A stretch of DNA of 64,000 nt from Amia ocellicauda (Eukaryota; Chordata; Actinopteri; Amiiformes; Amiidae): contig NC_089851.1 in the NCBI RefSeq assembly GCF_036373705.1, forward strand, positions 59,927,350 to 59,991,349, given 5' to 3'. A program made the position numbers and the translations under genes. Each line of letters starts with the position of its first letter. The stretch's first letter is position 1. The notes beneath the pieces are model-generated. The model was given only the letters and a program-made list of their open reading frames with translations, was not told where the DNA came from and ran no database searches. Shown piece by piece: positions 30,074 to 40,790 of this stretch.

Positions 30074-31220
30074 ATAGTAGCATAACAGCAGATCACGGAC
30101 CACTGTCAATCAGATGCTTGCCTTGCCGTCCATCCATCCATCCATCTATCTATCTATCTATGACTCTTGATATCTAACTCTCTTGCTTGCTATCGCTCCC
30201 CCAATGGTCAGTAGCATAGTAGCATAACAGCAGATCACGGACCACTGTCAATCAGATGCTTGCCTTGCCGTCCATCCATCTATCTATCTATGTATCTATG
30301 TCTCTTGATATCTAACTCTCTTGCTTGCTATCGCTCCCCCAATGGTCAGTAGCATAGTAGCATAACAGCAGATCACGGACCACTGTCAATCAGATGCTTG
30401 CCTTGCCGTCCATCCATCCATCTATCTATCAATCTATCTATGACTCTTGATATCTAACTCTCTTGCTTGCTATCGCTCCCCCAATGGTCAGTAGCATTGT
30501 AGCATAACAACAGATCACGGACCACTGTCAATCAGATGCTTGCCTTGCCGTCCATCCATCCATCCATCTATCTATCTATCTATCAATGACTCTCGATATC
30601 TAACTCTCTTGCTTGCTATCGCTCCCCCAATGGTCAGTAGCATAGTAGCATAACAGCAGATCACGGACCACTGTCAATCAGATGCTTGCCTTGCCGTCCA
30701 TCCATCTATCTATCTATCTATCTATCTATGACTCTCGATATCTAACTCTCTTGCTTGCTATCGCTCCCCCAATGGTCAGTAGCATAGTAGCATAACAGCA
30801 GATCACGGACCAATGTCAATCAGATGCTTGCCTTGCCGTCCATCCATCCATCTATCTATCTATCTATCAATGACTCTCGATATCTAACTCTCTTGCTTGC
30901 TATCGCTCCCCCAATGGTCAGTAGCATAGTAGCATAACAGCAGATCACGGACCACTGTCAATCAGATGCTTGCCTTGCCGTCCATCCATCCATCCATCTA
31001 TCTATATATCTATCAATGACTCTCAATATCTAACTCTCTTGCTTGCTATCGCTCCCTCAATGGTCAGTAGCATAGTAGCATAACAGCAGATCACGGACTA
31101 CTGTCAATCAGATGCTTGCCTTGCCGTCCATCCATCCATCTATCTATCTATCTAGCTAGCTATCTATCTATGACTCTCGATATCTAACTCTCTTGCTTGC
31201 TATCGCTCCCCCAATGGTCA
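30074..31220. repeat. Satellite array, block 3
   Basis: About eight monomers separating cassettes 2 and 3. The last one carries the CTAGCTAG variant that precedes every tRNA cassette in the window. Nothing else is seen. Confidence 0.96.
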
Positions 31221-31319
31221 CGTATGTTGCATTCAACGAAAAAGAAATCGTGTGCTGGAAATGATTTCTGGCAACTGTGAAGGTACTGCACGACTGCAGC
31301 AACCCCTACACCTCTGTCT

Positions 31320-31393
31320 GTGTCTGTGGCGCAATCGGTCAGTGTGTTTGGCTGTTAACCGAAAGGATGGTGGTTCAAATCCACCCAGAGATG
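31320..31393 (+). tRNA. tRNA-Asn (GTT)
   Basis: Same structure as the copy at 14393: D stem GCGC/GTGT, anticodon GTT, T stem GGTGG/CCACC, acceptor with the 3:70 G:G mismatch. Confidence 0.75.
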
Positions 31394-31558
31394 GCCCACT
31401 TTTCCCCCCGTCCCTTGTTATTGTTTCTACTTCTGGCGGTCAGCTTGCCAGACTGCGGCTACAGTAACCTTAAGCTGTTTGCTGCGGACGGCCATCTTGC
31501 AAAAATGTATTGAGCGTTTAGAAACTTCCTTTCCATTGCCTAGGCCAACGTAAACCAA

Positions 31559-31631
31559 AGCACTGCTGGGAGTCGAAAACAGGGTTTCCTGTTTACAAGA
31601 CAGGCGCTTTGACCAACTAAGCCACGGCGCC
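31559..31631 (-). pseudogene. tRNA-Thr (TGT), degenerate
   Basis: Reverse strand, anticodon TGT. The 5' end is GGCGCCG, which pairs less well with the 3' CAGTGCT strand; T-stem mismatches as in cassettes 1 and 2. Confidence 0.65.
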
Positions 31632-31674
31632 AGGACTCTCCCATTCCCCAGTGCCTACACTCAGGTGTAAGGCA

Positions 31675-31714
31675 CAAAACAAAACAAAACAAAACAAAAC
31701 AAAACAAAACAAAA
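31675..31714. repeat. AAAAC microsatellite
   Basis: About eight AAAAC units in cassette 3. Confidence 0.93.
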
Positions 31715-32012
31715 TCTGGATGCAGGCTGCAACAAAGGAAGCACACAGAGGTGAAAACGTAAGGTTGACGGGAGTAACAAGCTCCCTGTTGCGACTGTCC
31801 AGGGGCGGCAATGGGAATTGGACGTCGGCCGTTAGGTGCGCGTAGCGCGTGTCCTTTGGGTTCTGCTTCTTCTTTACAAACCGGCGTCTGTCCAGTTGGC
31901 TTTCCGGTTCATTACGTCCTCTGATGGCTTTAAGATAAGCCTATCTTGCTAAAACTGATTGTTGACAAAGCGGAAGCACAAGCTTTGCAAGGAGCACACA
32001 AAGCCCGCCTAA

Positions 32013-32085
32013 GGCACCGCTGGGATTTGAACCCAGGACCTCCTGTTTACTAGACAGGCGCTTTAACCAACTAAGCCACGGCACC
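32013..32085 (-). tRNA. tRNA-Thr (AGT)
   Basis: All stems pair: acceptor GGTGCCG/CGGTGCC, anticodon stem CCTGT/ACAGG with loop CTAGTAA, T stem CTGGG/CCCAG. Essentially identical to the gene at 15106; likely functional. Confidence 0.9.
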
Positions 32086-32107
32086 AAATCTGCCACTGTT
32101 GCTGCTG

Positions 32108-34453
32108 ATAGTAGCATAACAGCAGATCACGGACCACTGTCAATCAGATGCTTGCCTTGCCGTCCATCCATCCATCCATCTATCTATCTATCTATGACTC
32201 TTGATATCTAACTCTCTTGCTTGCTATCGCTCCCCCAATGGTCAGTAGCATAGTAGCATAACAGCAGATCACGGACCACTGTCAATCAGATGCTTGCCTT
32301 GCCGTCCATCCATCCATCCATCTATCTATCTATCTATGACTCTTGATATCTAACTCTCTTGCTTGCTATCGCTCCCCCAATGATCAGTAGCATAGTAGCA
32401 TAACAGCAGATCACGGACCACTGTCAATCAGATGCTTGCCTTGCCGTCCATCCATCCATCCATCTATCTATCTATCTATGACTCTTGATATCTAACTCTC
32501 TTGCTTGCTATCGCTCCCCCAATGGTCAGTAGCATAGTAGCATAACAGCAGATCACGGACCACTGTCAATCAGATGCTTGCCTTGCCGTCCATCCATCCA
32601 TCTATCTATCTATCTATGTATCTATGTCTCTTGATATCTAACTCTCTTGCTTGCTATCGCTCCCCCAATGGTCAGTAGCATTGTAGCATAACAGCAGATC
32701 ACGGACCACTGTCAACCAGATGCTTGCCTTGCCGTCCATCCATCTATCTATCTATCTATCTATGACTCTCGATATCTAACTCTCTTGCTTGCTATCGCTC
32801 CCCCAATGGTCAGTAGCATTGTAGCATAACAGCAGATCACGGACCAATGTCAATCAGATGCTTGCCTTGCCGTCCATCCATCCATCTATCTATCTATCTA
32901 TCTATGACTCTCGATATCTAACTCTCTTGCTTGCTATCGCTCCCCCAATGGTCAGTAGCATAGTAGCATAACAGCAGATCACGGACCACTGTCAATCAGA
33001 TGCTTGCCTTGCCGTCCATCCATCCATCCATCTATCTATCTATGTATCTATGTCTCTTGATATCTAACTCTCTTGCTTGCTATCGCTCCCCCAATGGTCA
33101 GTAGCATAGTAGCATAACAGCAGATCACGGACCACTGTCAATCAGATGCTTGCCTTGCCGTCCATCCATCCATCCATCTACCTATCTATCTATCACTCTT
33201 GATATCTAACTCTCTTGCTTGCTATCGCTCCCCCAATGGTCAGTAGCATAGTAGCATAACAGCAGATCACGGACCACTGTCAATCAGATGCTTGCCTTGC
33301 CGTCCATCCATCCATCCATCTATCTATCTATCTATGACTCTTGATATCTAACTCTCTTGCTTGCTATCGCTCCCCCAATGGTCAGTAGCATAGTAGCATA
33401 ACAGCAGATCACGGACCACTGTCAATCAGATGCTTGCCTTGCCGTCCATCCATGCATCCATCTATCTATCTATCTATCAACGACTCTCGATATCTAACTC
33501 TCTTGCTTGCTATCGCTCCCTCAATGGTCAGTAGCATAGTAGCATAACAGCAGATCACGGACCACTGTCAATCAGATGCTTGCCTTGCCGTCCATCCATC
33601 CATCTATTTATCAATCTATCTATGACTCTTGATATCTAACTCTCTTGCTTGCTATCGCTCCCCCAATGGTCAGTAGCATTGTAGCATAACAGCAGATCAC
33701 GGACCAATGTCAATCAGATGCTTGCCTTGCCGTCCATCCATCCATCTATCTATCAATCTATCTATGACTCTTGATATCTAACTCTCTTGCTTGCTATCGC
33801 TCCCCCAATGATCAGTAGCATTGTAGCATAACAGCAGATCACGGACCACTGTCAATCAGATGCTTGCCTTGCCATCCATCCATCTTTCTATCTATCTATC
33901 GATGACTCTTGATATCTAACTCTCTTGCTTGCTATCGCTCCCCCAATGGTCAGTAGCATAGTAGCATAACAGCAGATCACGGACCACTGTCAATCAGATG
34001 CTTGCCTTGCCGTCCATCCATCCATCCATCTATCTATCTATTTATCAATGACTCTCGATATCTAACTCTCTTGCTTGCTATCGCTCCCCCAATGGTCAGT
34101 AGCATAGTAGCATAACAGCAGATCACGGACCACTGTCAATCAGATGCTTGCCTTGCCGTCCATCCATCCATCTATCTATCTATCTATCTATCTATGACTC
34201 TTGATATCTAACTCTCTTGCTTGCTATCGCTCCCCCAATGGTCAGTAGCATAGTAGCATAACAGCAGATCACGGACCACTGTCAATCAGATGCTTGCCTT
34301 GCCGTCCATCCATCCATCTATCTATCTATCTATCTATGACTCTTGATATCTAACTCTCTTGCTTGGTATCGCTCCCCCAATGGTCAGTAGCATAGTAGCA
34401 TAACAGCAGATCACGGACCACTGTCAATCAGGTGCTTGCCTTGCCGTCCATCC

Positions 34454-34527
<74 letters not shown>

Positions 34528-35219
34528 GACTCTCGATATCTAACTCTCTTGCTTGCTTTCGCTCCGCCAATGGTCTGTAGCATTGTAGCATAACAGCAGA
34601 TCACGGACCACTGTCAATCAGGTGCTTGCCTTGCCGTCCATCCATCCATCCATCTATCTATCTATCTATCTATGACTCTCGATATCTAACTCTCTTGCTT
34701 GCTATCGCTCCCCCAATGGTCAGTAGCATAGTAGCATAACAGCAGATCACGGACCACTGTCAATCAGATACTTGCCTTGCCGTCCATCCATCCATCTATC
34801 TATCTATCTATGACTCTTGATAACTAACTCTCTTGCTTGCTATCGCTCCCCCAATGGTCAGTAGCATAGTAGCATAACAGCAGATCACAGACCACTGTCA
34901 ATCAGATGCTTGCCTTGCCGTCCATCCATCCATCTATCTATCTATCTATCTATCTATCTATGACTCTTGATATCTAACTCTCTTGCTTGGTATCGCTCCC
35001 CCAATGGTCAGTAGCATAGTAGCATAACAGCAGATCACGGACCACTGTCAATCAGGTGCTTGCCTTGCCGTCCATCCATCCATCTATCTATCTATCTATC
35101 TATGACTCTTGATATCTAACTCTCTTGCTTGGTATCGCTCCCCCAATGGTCAGTAGCATAGTAGCATAACAGCAGATCACGGACCACTGTCAATCAGGTG
35201 CTTGCCTTGCCGTCCATCC

Positions 35220-35281
<62 letters not shown>

Positions 35282-35831
35282 GACTCTCGATATCTAACTC
35301 TCTTGCTTGCTTTCGCTCCGCCAATGGTCTGTAGCATTGTAGCATAACAGCAGATCACGGACCACTGTCAATCAGGTGCTTGCCTTGCCGTCCATCCATC
35401 CATCCATCTATCTATCTATCTATCTATGACTCTCGATATCTAACTCTCTTGCTTGCTATCGCTCCCCCAATGGTCAGTAGCATAGTAGCATAACAGCAGA
35501 TCACGGACCACTGTCAATCAGATACTTGCCTTGCCGTCCATCCATCCATCTATCTATCTATCTATGACTCTTGATAACTAACTCTCTTGCTTGCTATCGC
35601 TCCCCCAATGGTCAGTAGCATAGTAGCATAACAGCAGATCACAGACCACTGTCAATCAGATGCTTGCCTTGCCGTCCATCCATCCATCTATCTATCTATC
35701 TATCTATCTATCTATGACTCTTGATATCTAACTCTCTTGCTTGGTATCGCTCCCCCAATGGTCAGTAGCATAGTAGCATAACAGCAGATCACGGACCACT
35801 GTCAATCAGGTGCTTGCCTTGCCGTCCATCC

Positions 35832-35909
<78 letters not shown>

Positions 35910-36889
35910 GACTCTCGATATCTAACTCTCTTGCTTGCTATCGCTCCGCCAATGGTCAGTAGCATTGTAGCATAAGAGCAGATCACGGACCACTGTCAAT
36001 CAGGTGCTTGCCTTGCCGTCCATCCATCCATCCATCTATCTATCTATGTATCTATGTCTCTTGATATCTAACTCTCTTGCTTGCTATCGCTCCCCCAATG
36101 GTCAGTAGCATAGTAGCATAACAGCAGATCACGGACCACTGTCAATCAGGTGCTTGCCTTGCCGTCCATCCATCCATCCATCTATCTATCTATCTATCTA
36201 TGACTCTCGATATCTAACTCTCTTGCTTGCTATCGCTCCCCCAATGGTCAGTAGCATAGTAGCATAACAGCAGATCACGGACCACTGTCAATCAGAGACT
36301 TGCCTTGCCGTCCATCCATCCATCCATCTATCTATCTATGTATCTATGTCTCTCGATATCTAACTCTCTTGCTTGCTATCGCTCCCCCAATGGTCAGTAG
36401 TATAGTAGCATAACAGCTGATCACGGACCACTGTCAATCAGATGCTTGCCTTGCCGTCCATCCATCTATCTATCTATCTATCGATGACTCTTGATATCTA
36501 ACTCTCTTGCTTGCTATCGCTCCCCCAATGGTCAGTAGCATAGTAGCATAACAGCAGATCACGGACCACTGTCAATCAGATGCTTGCCTTGCCGTCCATC
36601 CATCCATCCATCTATCTATCTATTTATCAATGACTCTCGATATCTAACTCTCTTGCTTGCTATCGCTCCCCCAATGGTCAGTAGCATAGTAGCATAACAG
36701 CAGATCACGGACCACTGTCAATCAGATGCTTGCCTTGCCGTCCATCCATCCATCTATCTATCTATCTATCTATGACTCTTGATATCTAACTCTCTTGCTT
36801 GGTATCGCTCCCCCAATGGTCAGTAGCATAGTAGCATAACAGCAGATCACGGACCACTGTCAATCAGGTGCTTGCCTTGCCGTCCATCC

Positions 36890-36943
<54 letters not shown>

Positions 36944-37493
36944 GACTCTCGATATCTAACTCTCTTGCTTGCTTTCGCTCCGCCAATGGTCTGTAGCATT
37001 GTAGCATAACAGCAGATCACGGACCACTGTCAATCAGGTGCTTGCCTTGCCGTCCATCCATCCATCCATCTATCTATCTATCTATCTATGACTCTCGATA
37101 TCTAACTCTCTTGCTTGCTATCGCTCCCCCAATGGTCAGTAGCATAGTAGCATAACAGCAGATCACGGACCACTGTCAATCAGATACTTGCCTTGCCGTC
37201 CATCCATCCATCTATCTATCTATCTATGACTCTTGATAACTAACTCTCTTGCTTGCTATCGCTCCCCCAATGGTCAGTAGCATAGTAGCATAACAGCAGA
37301 TCACAGACCACTGTCAATCAGATGCTTGCCTTGCCGTCCATCCATCCATCTATCTTTCTATCTATCTATCTCTCTATGACTCTTGATATCTAACTCTCTT
37401 GCTTGGTATCGCTCCCCCAATGGTCAGTAGCATAGTAGCATAACAGCAGATCACGGACCACTGTCAATCAGGTGCTTGCCTTGCCGTCCATCC

Positions 37494-37555
<62 letters not shown>

Positions 37556-38282
37556 GACTCTCGATATCTAACTCTCTTGCTTGCTATCGCTTCGCCAATG
37601 GTCAGTAGCATTGTAGCATAAGAGTAGATCACGGACCACTGTCAATCAGGTGCTTGCCTTGCCGTCCATCCATCCATCCATCTATCTATCTATGTATCTA
37701 TGTCTCTTGATATCTAACTCTCTTGCTTGCTATCGCTCCCCCAATGGTCAGTACATAGTAGCATAACAGCAGATCACGGACCACTGTCAATCAGATGCTT
37801 GCCTTGCCGTCCATCCATCCATCTATCTATCTGTCTATCTATGACTCTTGATATCTAACTCTCTTGCTTGCTATCGCTCCCCCAATGGTCAGTAGCATTG
37901 TAGCATAACAGCAGATCACGGACCACTGTCAATCAGATGCTTTCCTTGCCCTCCATCCATCCATCCATCTATCTATCTATCTATCTATGACTCTCGATAT
38001 CTAACTCTCTTGCTTGCTATCGCTCCCCCAATGGTCAGTAGCATAGTAGCATAACAGCAGATCACGGACCACTGTCAATCAGATGCTTGCCTTGCCATCC
38101 ATCCATCTTTCTATCTATCTATCGATGACTCTTGATATCTAACTCTCTTGCTTGCTATCGCTCCCCCAATGGTCAGTAGCATAGTAGCATAACAGCAGAT
38201 CACGGACCACTGTCAATCAGGTGCTTGCCTTGCCGTCCATCCATCCATCAATCTATCTATCTATCAATCTATTACTCTCGAT
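32108..38282. repeat. Satellite array, block 4, up to the element
   Basis: Same monomer, with strongly expanded ATCT tracts (for example about 34450-34527 and 35830-35908) and repeated sub-blocks sharing the rare word CGCTCCGCCAATGGTCTGTAG near 34560, 35313 and 36978. The last monomer ends in ATTACTCTCGAT at 38282, the left copy of the target duplication. Confidence 0.96.
38277..38282 (+). other. Target-site duplication, left copy (CTCGAT)
   Basis: CTCGAT directly precedes the left inverted repeat and recurs right after the right one at 54873-54878. Six bp is the known Polinton/Maverick duplication length. It comes from the satellite motif GACTCTCGATATCTAAC. Confidence 0.93.
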
Positions 38283-38463
38283 AGTAGATAGTAGGGTTTT
38301 TTGGGCGCGGCCTATTTTGTTATGACGTATGCCCTAAGCTTATTAATATTCCTACGTCATAATTGGGGGGCGTGATTTTAGAGTTATTTCCTTAATTATT
38401 CCTACGTCATATCCGTCAGAAAGTGTACACCCCTAAAACCCTGAACAACAAGGCCACCCATAA
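38283..38463 (+). repeat. Left terminal inverted repeat, 181 bp
   Basis: Identical in all 181 positions to the reverse complement of 54692-54872; identity stops at 38464. It contains TGACGTAT at 38323 and TACGTCA at 38353 and 38403, the latter two within a repeated word ATTCCTACGTCATA. These are CRE/ATF-like. The terminus begins AGTAG, consistent with the 5'-AG ends of Polintons. Confidence 0.97.
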
Positions 38464-38503
38464 AGACCCCCCTCTGAAGGCAACGCCCCGAAACTCTCCT
38501 CTC

Positions 38504-38510
38504 TATTTAA
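38504..38510 (+). promoter_or_regulatory. TATA-like box of the first rightward gene
   Basis: TATTTAA lies about 70 nt before the ATG at 38578, just inside the left inverted repeat, followed by a GC-rich stretch. Good position for a TATA box with a start site near 38535. Confidence 0.6.
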
Positions 38511-38577
38511 GACCCCGCGCTGCTTTTAGACAATACCTCTTTAATTCTCAGCATCTGAAACATCCCGCTTCTTCAAC

Positions 38578-39288
38578 ATGTCCAGCGACATCAACATGAA
38601 ACCCCGCAAGAAACAATCCCGGGCAAGGGTTCCTGTACTCACCAATTTGAAGATTGAACGCTCCTGGGTGTTGTTCTGGGGGGGTCGACGGGGTTACCGC
38701 TTTAAAAGGGATCCCAGCTATGTTGGAGTGGAGCTTTTTGCTTTGGGAGAGAAGGAGGGTACGTTGGAACCTTTTGAGACGGTGATTGAATACTCTTTTG
38801 AGGACTGGTTGAAGGTGATGGCATGGAGAGACCTGGGGGTTGTGGATAAGACTCTAGAAGGCTTGCAAGAGGGTCCAAGAGAAGGCGAAACGGAGTCTCC
38901 GACTCAGAGTTTTGAAAGGTGTGAATGGGAAAGCTTGCAGAACTACGGTACAGTGGTGAAGAGTCTATCTCTAACTACTGATCGTAAGGTTTTGTTTAGC
39001 AGTACCCTGATTACAAACCCTATTGAAGGGGCTGTGGAGGATCCAGAAAAACAGGTTACTGATATTATGTTTGACGCCGTGGACTGGCCGTTCTTGAAAG
39101 AGGTCATAAACTGTATAAATGATGGTTTTGACATCTTGACCAAATGTTCACAACTGGATTCTGTTAGAAGGAGAATATGCTGGATTATGGATTATATATC
39201 CCCCTTGAATGACGACGACGATGATAAAACAGACGACCTGTGGGGGGTTGGAGGGGGGTCTGACGGCTCAGGGTCTACTCTCTTCTAA
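38578..39288 (+). CDS. Early-type protein, 236 aa, possible PC4-like repeats
   Basis: First ORF of the rightward arm, behind the TATA box at 38504; the ATG at 38578 is the first in the inferred transcript. I do not recognise the family with certainty. The N-terminus is basic (residues 8-17) and the C-terminus has a run of five Asp (212-216) before a Gly-rich tail. Two segments, about 45-81 and 135-180, each show beta-type stretches ending in a helix with a conserved Asp-Trp (W77 and W170), a pattern like the PC4/p15 single-stranded-DNA-binding fold. That resemblance is by eye only. Position next to the terminus suggests an early regulatory or DNA-binding role. A structure prediction or profile search for PC4 would settle it. 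Confidence 0.75.
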   Translation: MSSDINMKPRKKQSRARVPVLTNLKIERSWVLFWGGRRGYRFKRDPSYVGVELFALGEKEGTLEPFETVIEYSFEDWLKVMAWRDLGVVDKTLEGLQEGPREGETESPTQSFERCEWESLQNYGTVVKSLSLTTDRKVLFSSTLITNPIEGAVEDPEKQVTDIMFDAVDWPFLKEVINCINDGFDILTKCSQLDSVRRRICWIMDYISPLNDDDDDKTDDLWGVGGGSDGSGSTLF

Positions 39289-39319
39289 GAGGGCGGTGTG
39301 TCGTGATGTAGTGAAGAGA

Positions 39320-39330
39320 TAGGATAAAAG
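39320..39330 (+). promoter_or_regulatory. TATA-like box of the second rightward gene
   Basis: The sequence GATAAAAGGC around 39323-39332 lies between the first and second ORFs and would place a start site near 39350, upstream of the short frame at 39367. Confidence 0.45.
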
Positions 39331-39366
39331 GCGCAACAATTCATTCATGGTTTAAAATTAAAGAGA

Positions 39367-39486
39367 ATGTCTTACCCGAAAGCTGCGGACGTCGACAGGC
39401 TCTACAGGCCTCTTCAAACCCGGGATCACCCCTGGTTCTATTTCCCAGATTTTGTATACACTCCGGAACCCTCTGACTGCGGTTAG
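39367..39486 (+). CDS. Short upstream frame (39 codons), in frame with the next gene
   Basis: ATG at 39367, TAG at 39484-39486. This frame is the same as that of the 225-aa gene starting at 39538, and only this one stop separates them; the stretch 39487-39537 is open. The product would be Pro- and aromatic-rich. It is either a real N-terminal extension cut by a nonsense mutation, a regulatory upstream ORF, or chance. The TAG context (GGT TAG CCT) does not match known strong readthrough signals. Confidence 0.4.
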   Translation: MSYPKAADVDRLYRPLQTRDHPWFYFPDFVYTPEPSDCG

Positions 39487-39537
39487 CCTCCAAGACCTCA
39501 GACCCCGGTCCCTCAGGACGAAACAACATGCGGAGCG

Positions 39538-40215
39538 ATGGATGTCCAAATGAGTCTCGGGGATCCCCAGCCACTGGAGCTCATGGAGGGCCTCGATTTT
39601 GCCGAACTGTCTACCGTCTGTGCGTCTCAGGAGGGGGTCAGTCCAATGGATGTAGAAACACCCCACAAACCACCAGGCGACCCAATGAGCATCGGCCTGT
39701 CTCGGGGGCCTGATGAAGACGCAGGATTTATGCCCGGGGTAGGTGTCCAAGTAAGCAGAGTGATTAAAAGCACCCTGGTGTATATTCTGAGTGCTCTCAT
39801 CGACCGAGCTCTGAAAGAAGTCTGTCGGGGGTGTGAAGTGAATCACCCCAGTCAGTTGAGACACAGTTGTTTGTTTGAACCAGACCGTTACTATTTCCTG
39901 TTCTATTTCAACGTGTTTTACAGAAGACTGAACAAACCGTGGCTGAAACCGGCACTAATCAAGGCTCTGTCTTACTCCCACATACATGTCACTGCTGGAC
40001 AAGTCCAGAAAATCATAGATGAGATTTTGCTGGAGCTGAAAAAGGAGCCGTTTATAATAGAGAAATTTGGGCAGCTGCTCAATGACCTGGATGAGCCAAG
40101 TAGAAAAACCGCTGGCAAGCTAAAAGCTTATTTCTTCCGTAAAGAAGTTAAAGCTGGGGGCAGCGACGAAGAATTCGACATCTACGCCACTGATTCAGAC
40201 TCTGACCTGAACTAA
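39538..40215 (+). CDS. Accessory protein with Cys/His motif, 225 aa
   Basis: Open from the ATG at 39538 to the stop ending at 40215. Residues 1-65 are acidic and Pro-rich with no predicted fold. Residues 70-200 look helical and contain a compact Cys/His cluster (C96, C99, H103, H109, C111; sequence CRGCEVNHPSQLRHSC) that could bind zinc. The tail (209-225) is acidic with Ser-Asp repeats, a likely CK2 substrate. I have a general memory of a similar C-G-C...PSQ..H.C motif in small fish-virus proteins but cannot verify it. It sits among early-type genes before the integrase. The true N-terminus is uncertain because of the in-frame segment starting at 39367. Function unknown. Confidence 0.75.
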   Translation: MDVQMSLGDPQPLELMEGLDFAELSTVCASQEGVSPMDVETPHKPPGDPMSIGLSRGPDEDAGFMPGVGVQVSRVIKSTLVYILSALIDRALKEVCRGCEVNHPSQLRHSCLFEPDRYYFLFYFNVFYRRLNKPWLKPALIKALSYSHIHVTAGQVQKIIDEILLELKKEPFIIEKFGQLLNDLDEPSRKTAGKLKAYFFRKEVKAGGSDEEFDIYATDSDSDLN

Positions 40216-40227
40216 GGGACTTTGAAC

Positions 40228-40734
40228 ATGGGGAATGTTCTGGACTGCTGCTGCAACTGGTTCTGTCATCAACACTCTGCAGCTAACCTGAGAGCGCTAT
40301 TACACCATGTGCTTGACAGAAAAGTAGCCAACGCGAGCCTTTTCTCTACAGATTTAACCATCGATGAGGATCAACTTTCAAACCTGGAAAAGTTAATGGT
40401 TGCTGTAACAAAGACCGGGGGGTACGAACACTGGGATGAAGCGCTCAAGGGGGCCAAGAATGATATTAGGCCATTTCATCAACATCTGTATGACCTTTTA
40501 CTGAGCATGTTTTATACCCCTCTGTTTACTTTTAAAATAGGTCATATTGTTGTTTTATTTACATATGTAACTGAGGTGTGTGCCTACAAGATAAAGAAAC
40601 AGGTATTTGTTGATATAGATCAAGTAACCAATCATCTGATTTCTTTTTGTCTGGACCGTAGAAAAAATTGTTGTGTATGTTATACTTTTCTCAAATGTCT
40701 AAAAAGGGGTATCTGCTCTCCTGAAGTTGAATAA
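40228..40734 (+). CDS. Possible Bcl-2-like protein, 168 aa
   Basis: The ATG at 40228 lies 12 nt after the previous stop; an in-frame TTG lies 6 nt earlier but is not a plausible start. The protein is helix-rich. Residues 99-118 (LFTFKIGHIVVLFTYVTEVC) resemble the BH1 region of Bcl-2 family proteins: a G-[RH]-I-V-x-[FL]-F core with a trailing Cys. The next helix pattern (128-145) is also compatible with that fold. There is no clear BH2 Trp and no C-terminal membrane anchor. The N-terminus MGNVLDCCC could be myristoylated and palmitoylated, which would replace a membrane anchor. Bcl-2 homologues are common apoptosis blockers in animal DNA viruses, so an early role is plausible; the call is inferred, not proven. 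The stop overlaps an AATAAA signal. Confidence 0.7.
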   Translation: MGNVLDCCCNWFCHQHSAANLRALLHHVLDRKVANASLFSTDLTIDEDQLSNLEKLMVAVTKTGGYEHWDEALKGAKNDIRPFHQHLYDLLLSMFYTPLFTFKIGHIVVLFTYVTEVCAYKIKKQVFVDIDQVTNHLISFCLDRRKNCCVCYTFLKCLKRGICSPEVE

Positions 40735-40735
40735 A
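40730..40735 (+). terminator. Polyadenylation signal AATAAA
   Basis: AATAAA overlaps the stop codon of the 168-aa gene and would end the early-type transcripts before the integrase promoter. Confidence 0.6.
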
Positions 40736-40743
40736 AAACCTTG

Positions 40744-40750
40744 TATAAAA
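40744..40750 (+). promoter_or_regulatory. TATA box of the integrase gene
   Basis: TATAAAA lies 40-47 nt upstream of the integrase ATG at 40791 and directly after the AATAAA of the previous gene. Confidence 0.6.
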
Positions 40751-40790
40751 ACTTTGCGCATAGTGTGGGTCTGTGTGTTTATTTGGCAGA

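Larger units (their letters stand above)
31221..32107. repeat. tRNA cassette 3 in the satellite
   Basis: Third full cassette, closer to cassette 1 than to cassette 2 (for example GGCGCAATCGG in tRNA-Asn and an intact Thr(AGT) anticodon stem). The satellite that follows repeats the variants found after cassette 1 (ATGATCAGTA at 32390, TGTCAACC at 32710), so cassette and flank moved together. Confidence 0.92.

Noticed and set aside
1-38282. CRISPR-like regular repeats
   Set aside because: The units are about 142-bp head-to-tail satellite monomers with microsatellite tracts, with no unique spacers and no cas genes.
39358-39864. 168-codon frame on the - strand
   Set aside because: Antisense to two + strand genes with their own promoter; composition is that of a shadow frame.
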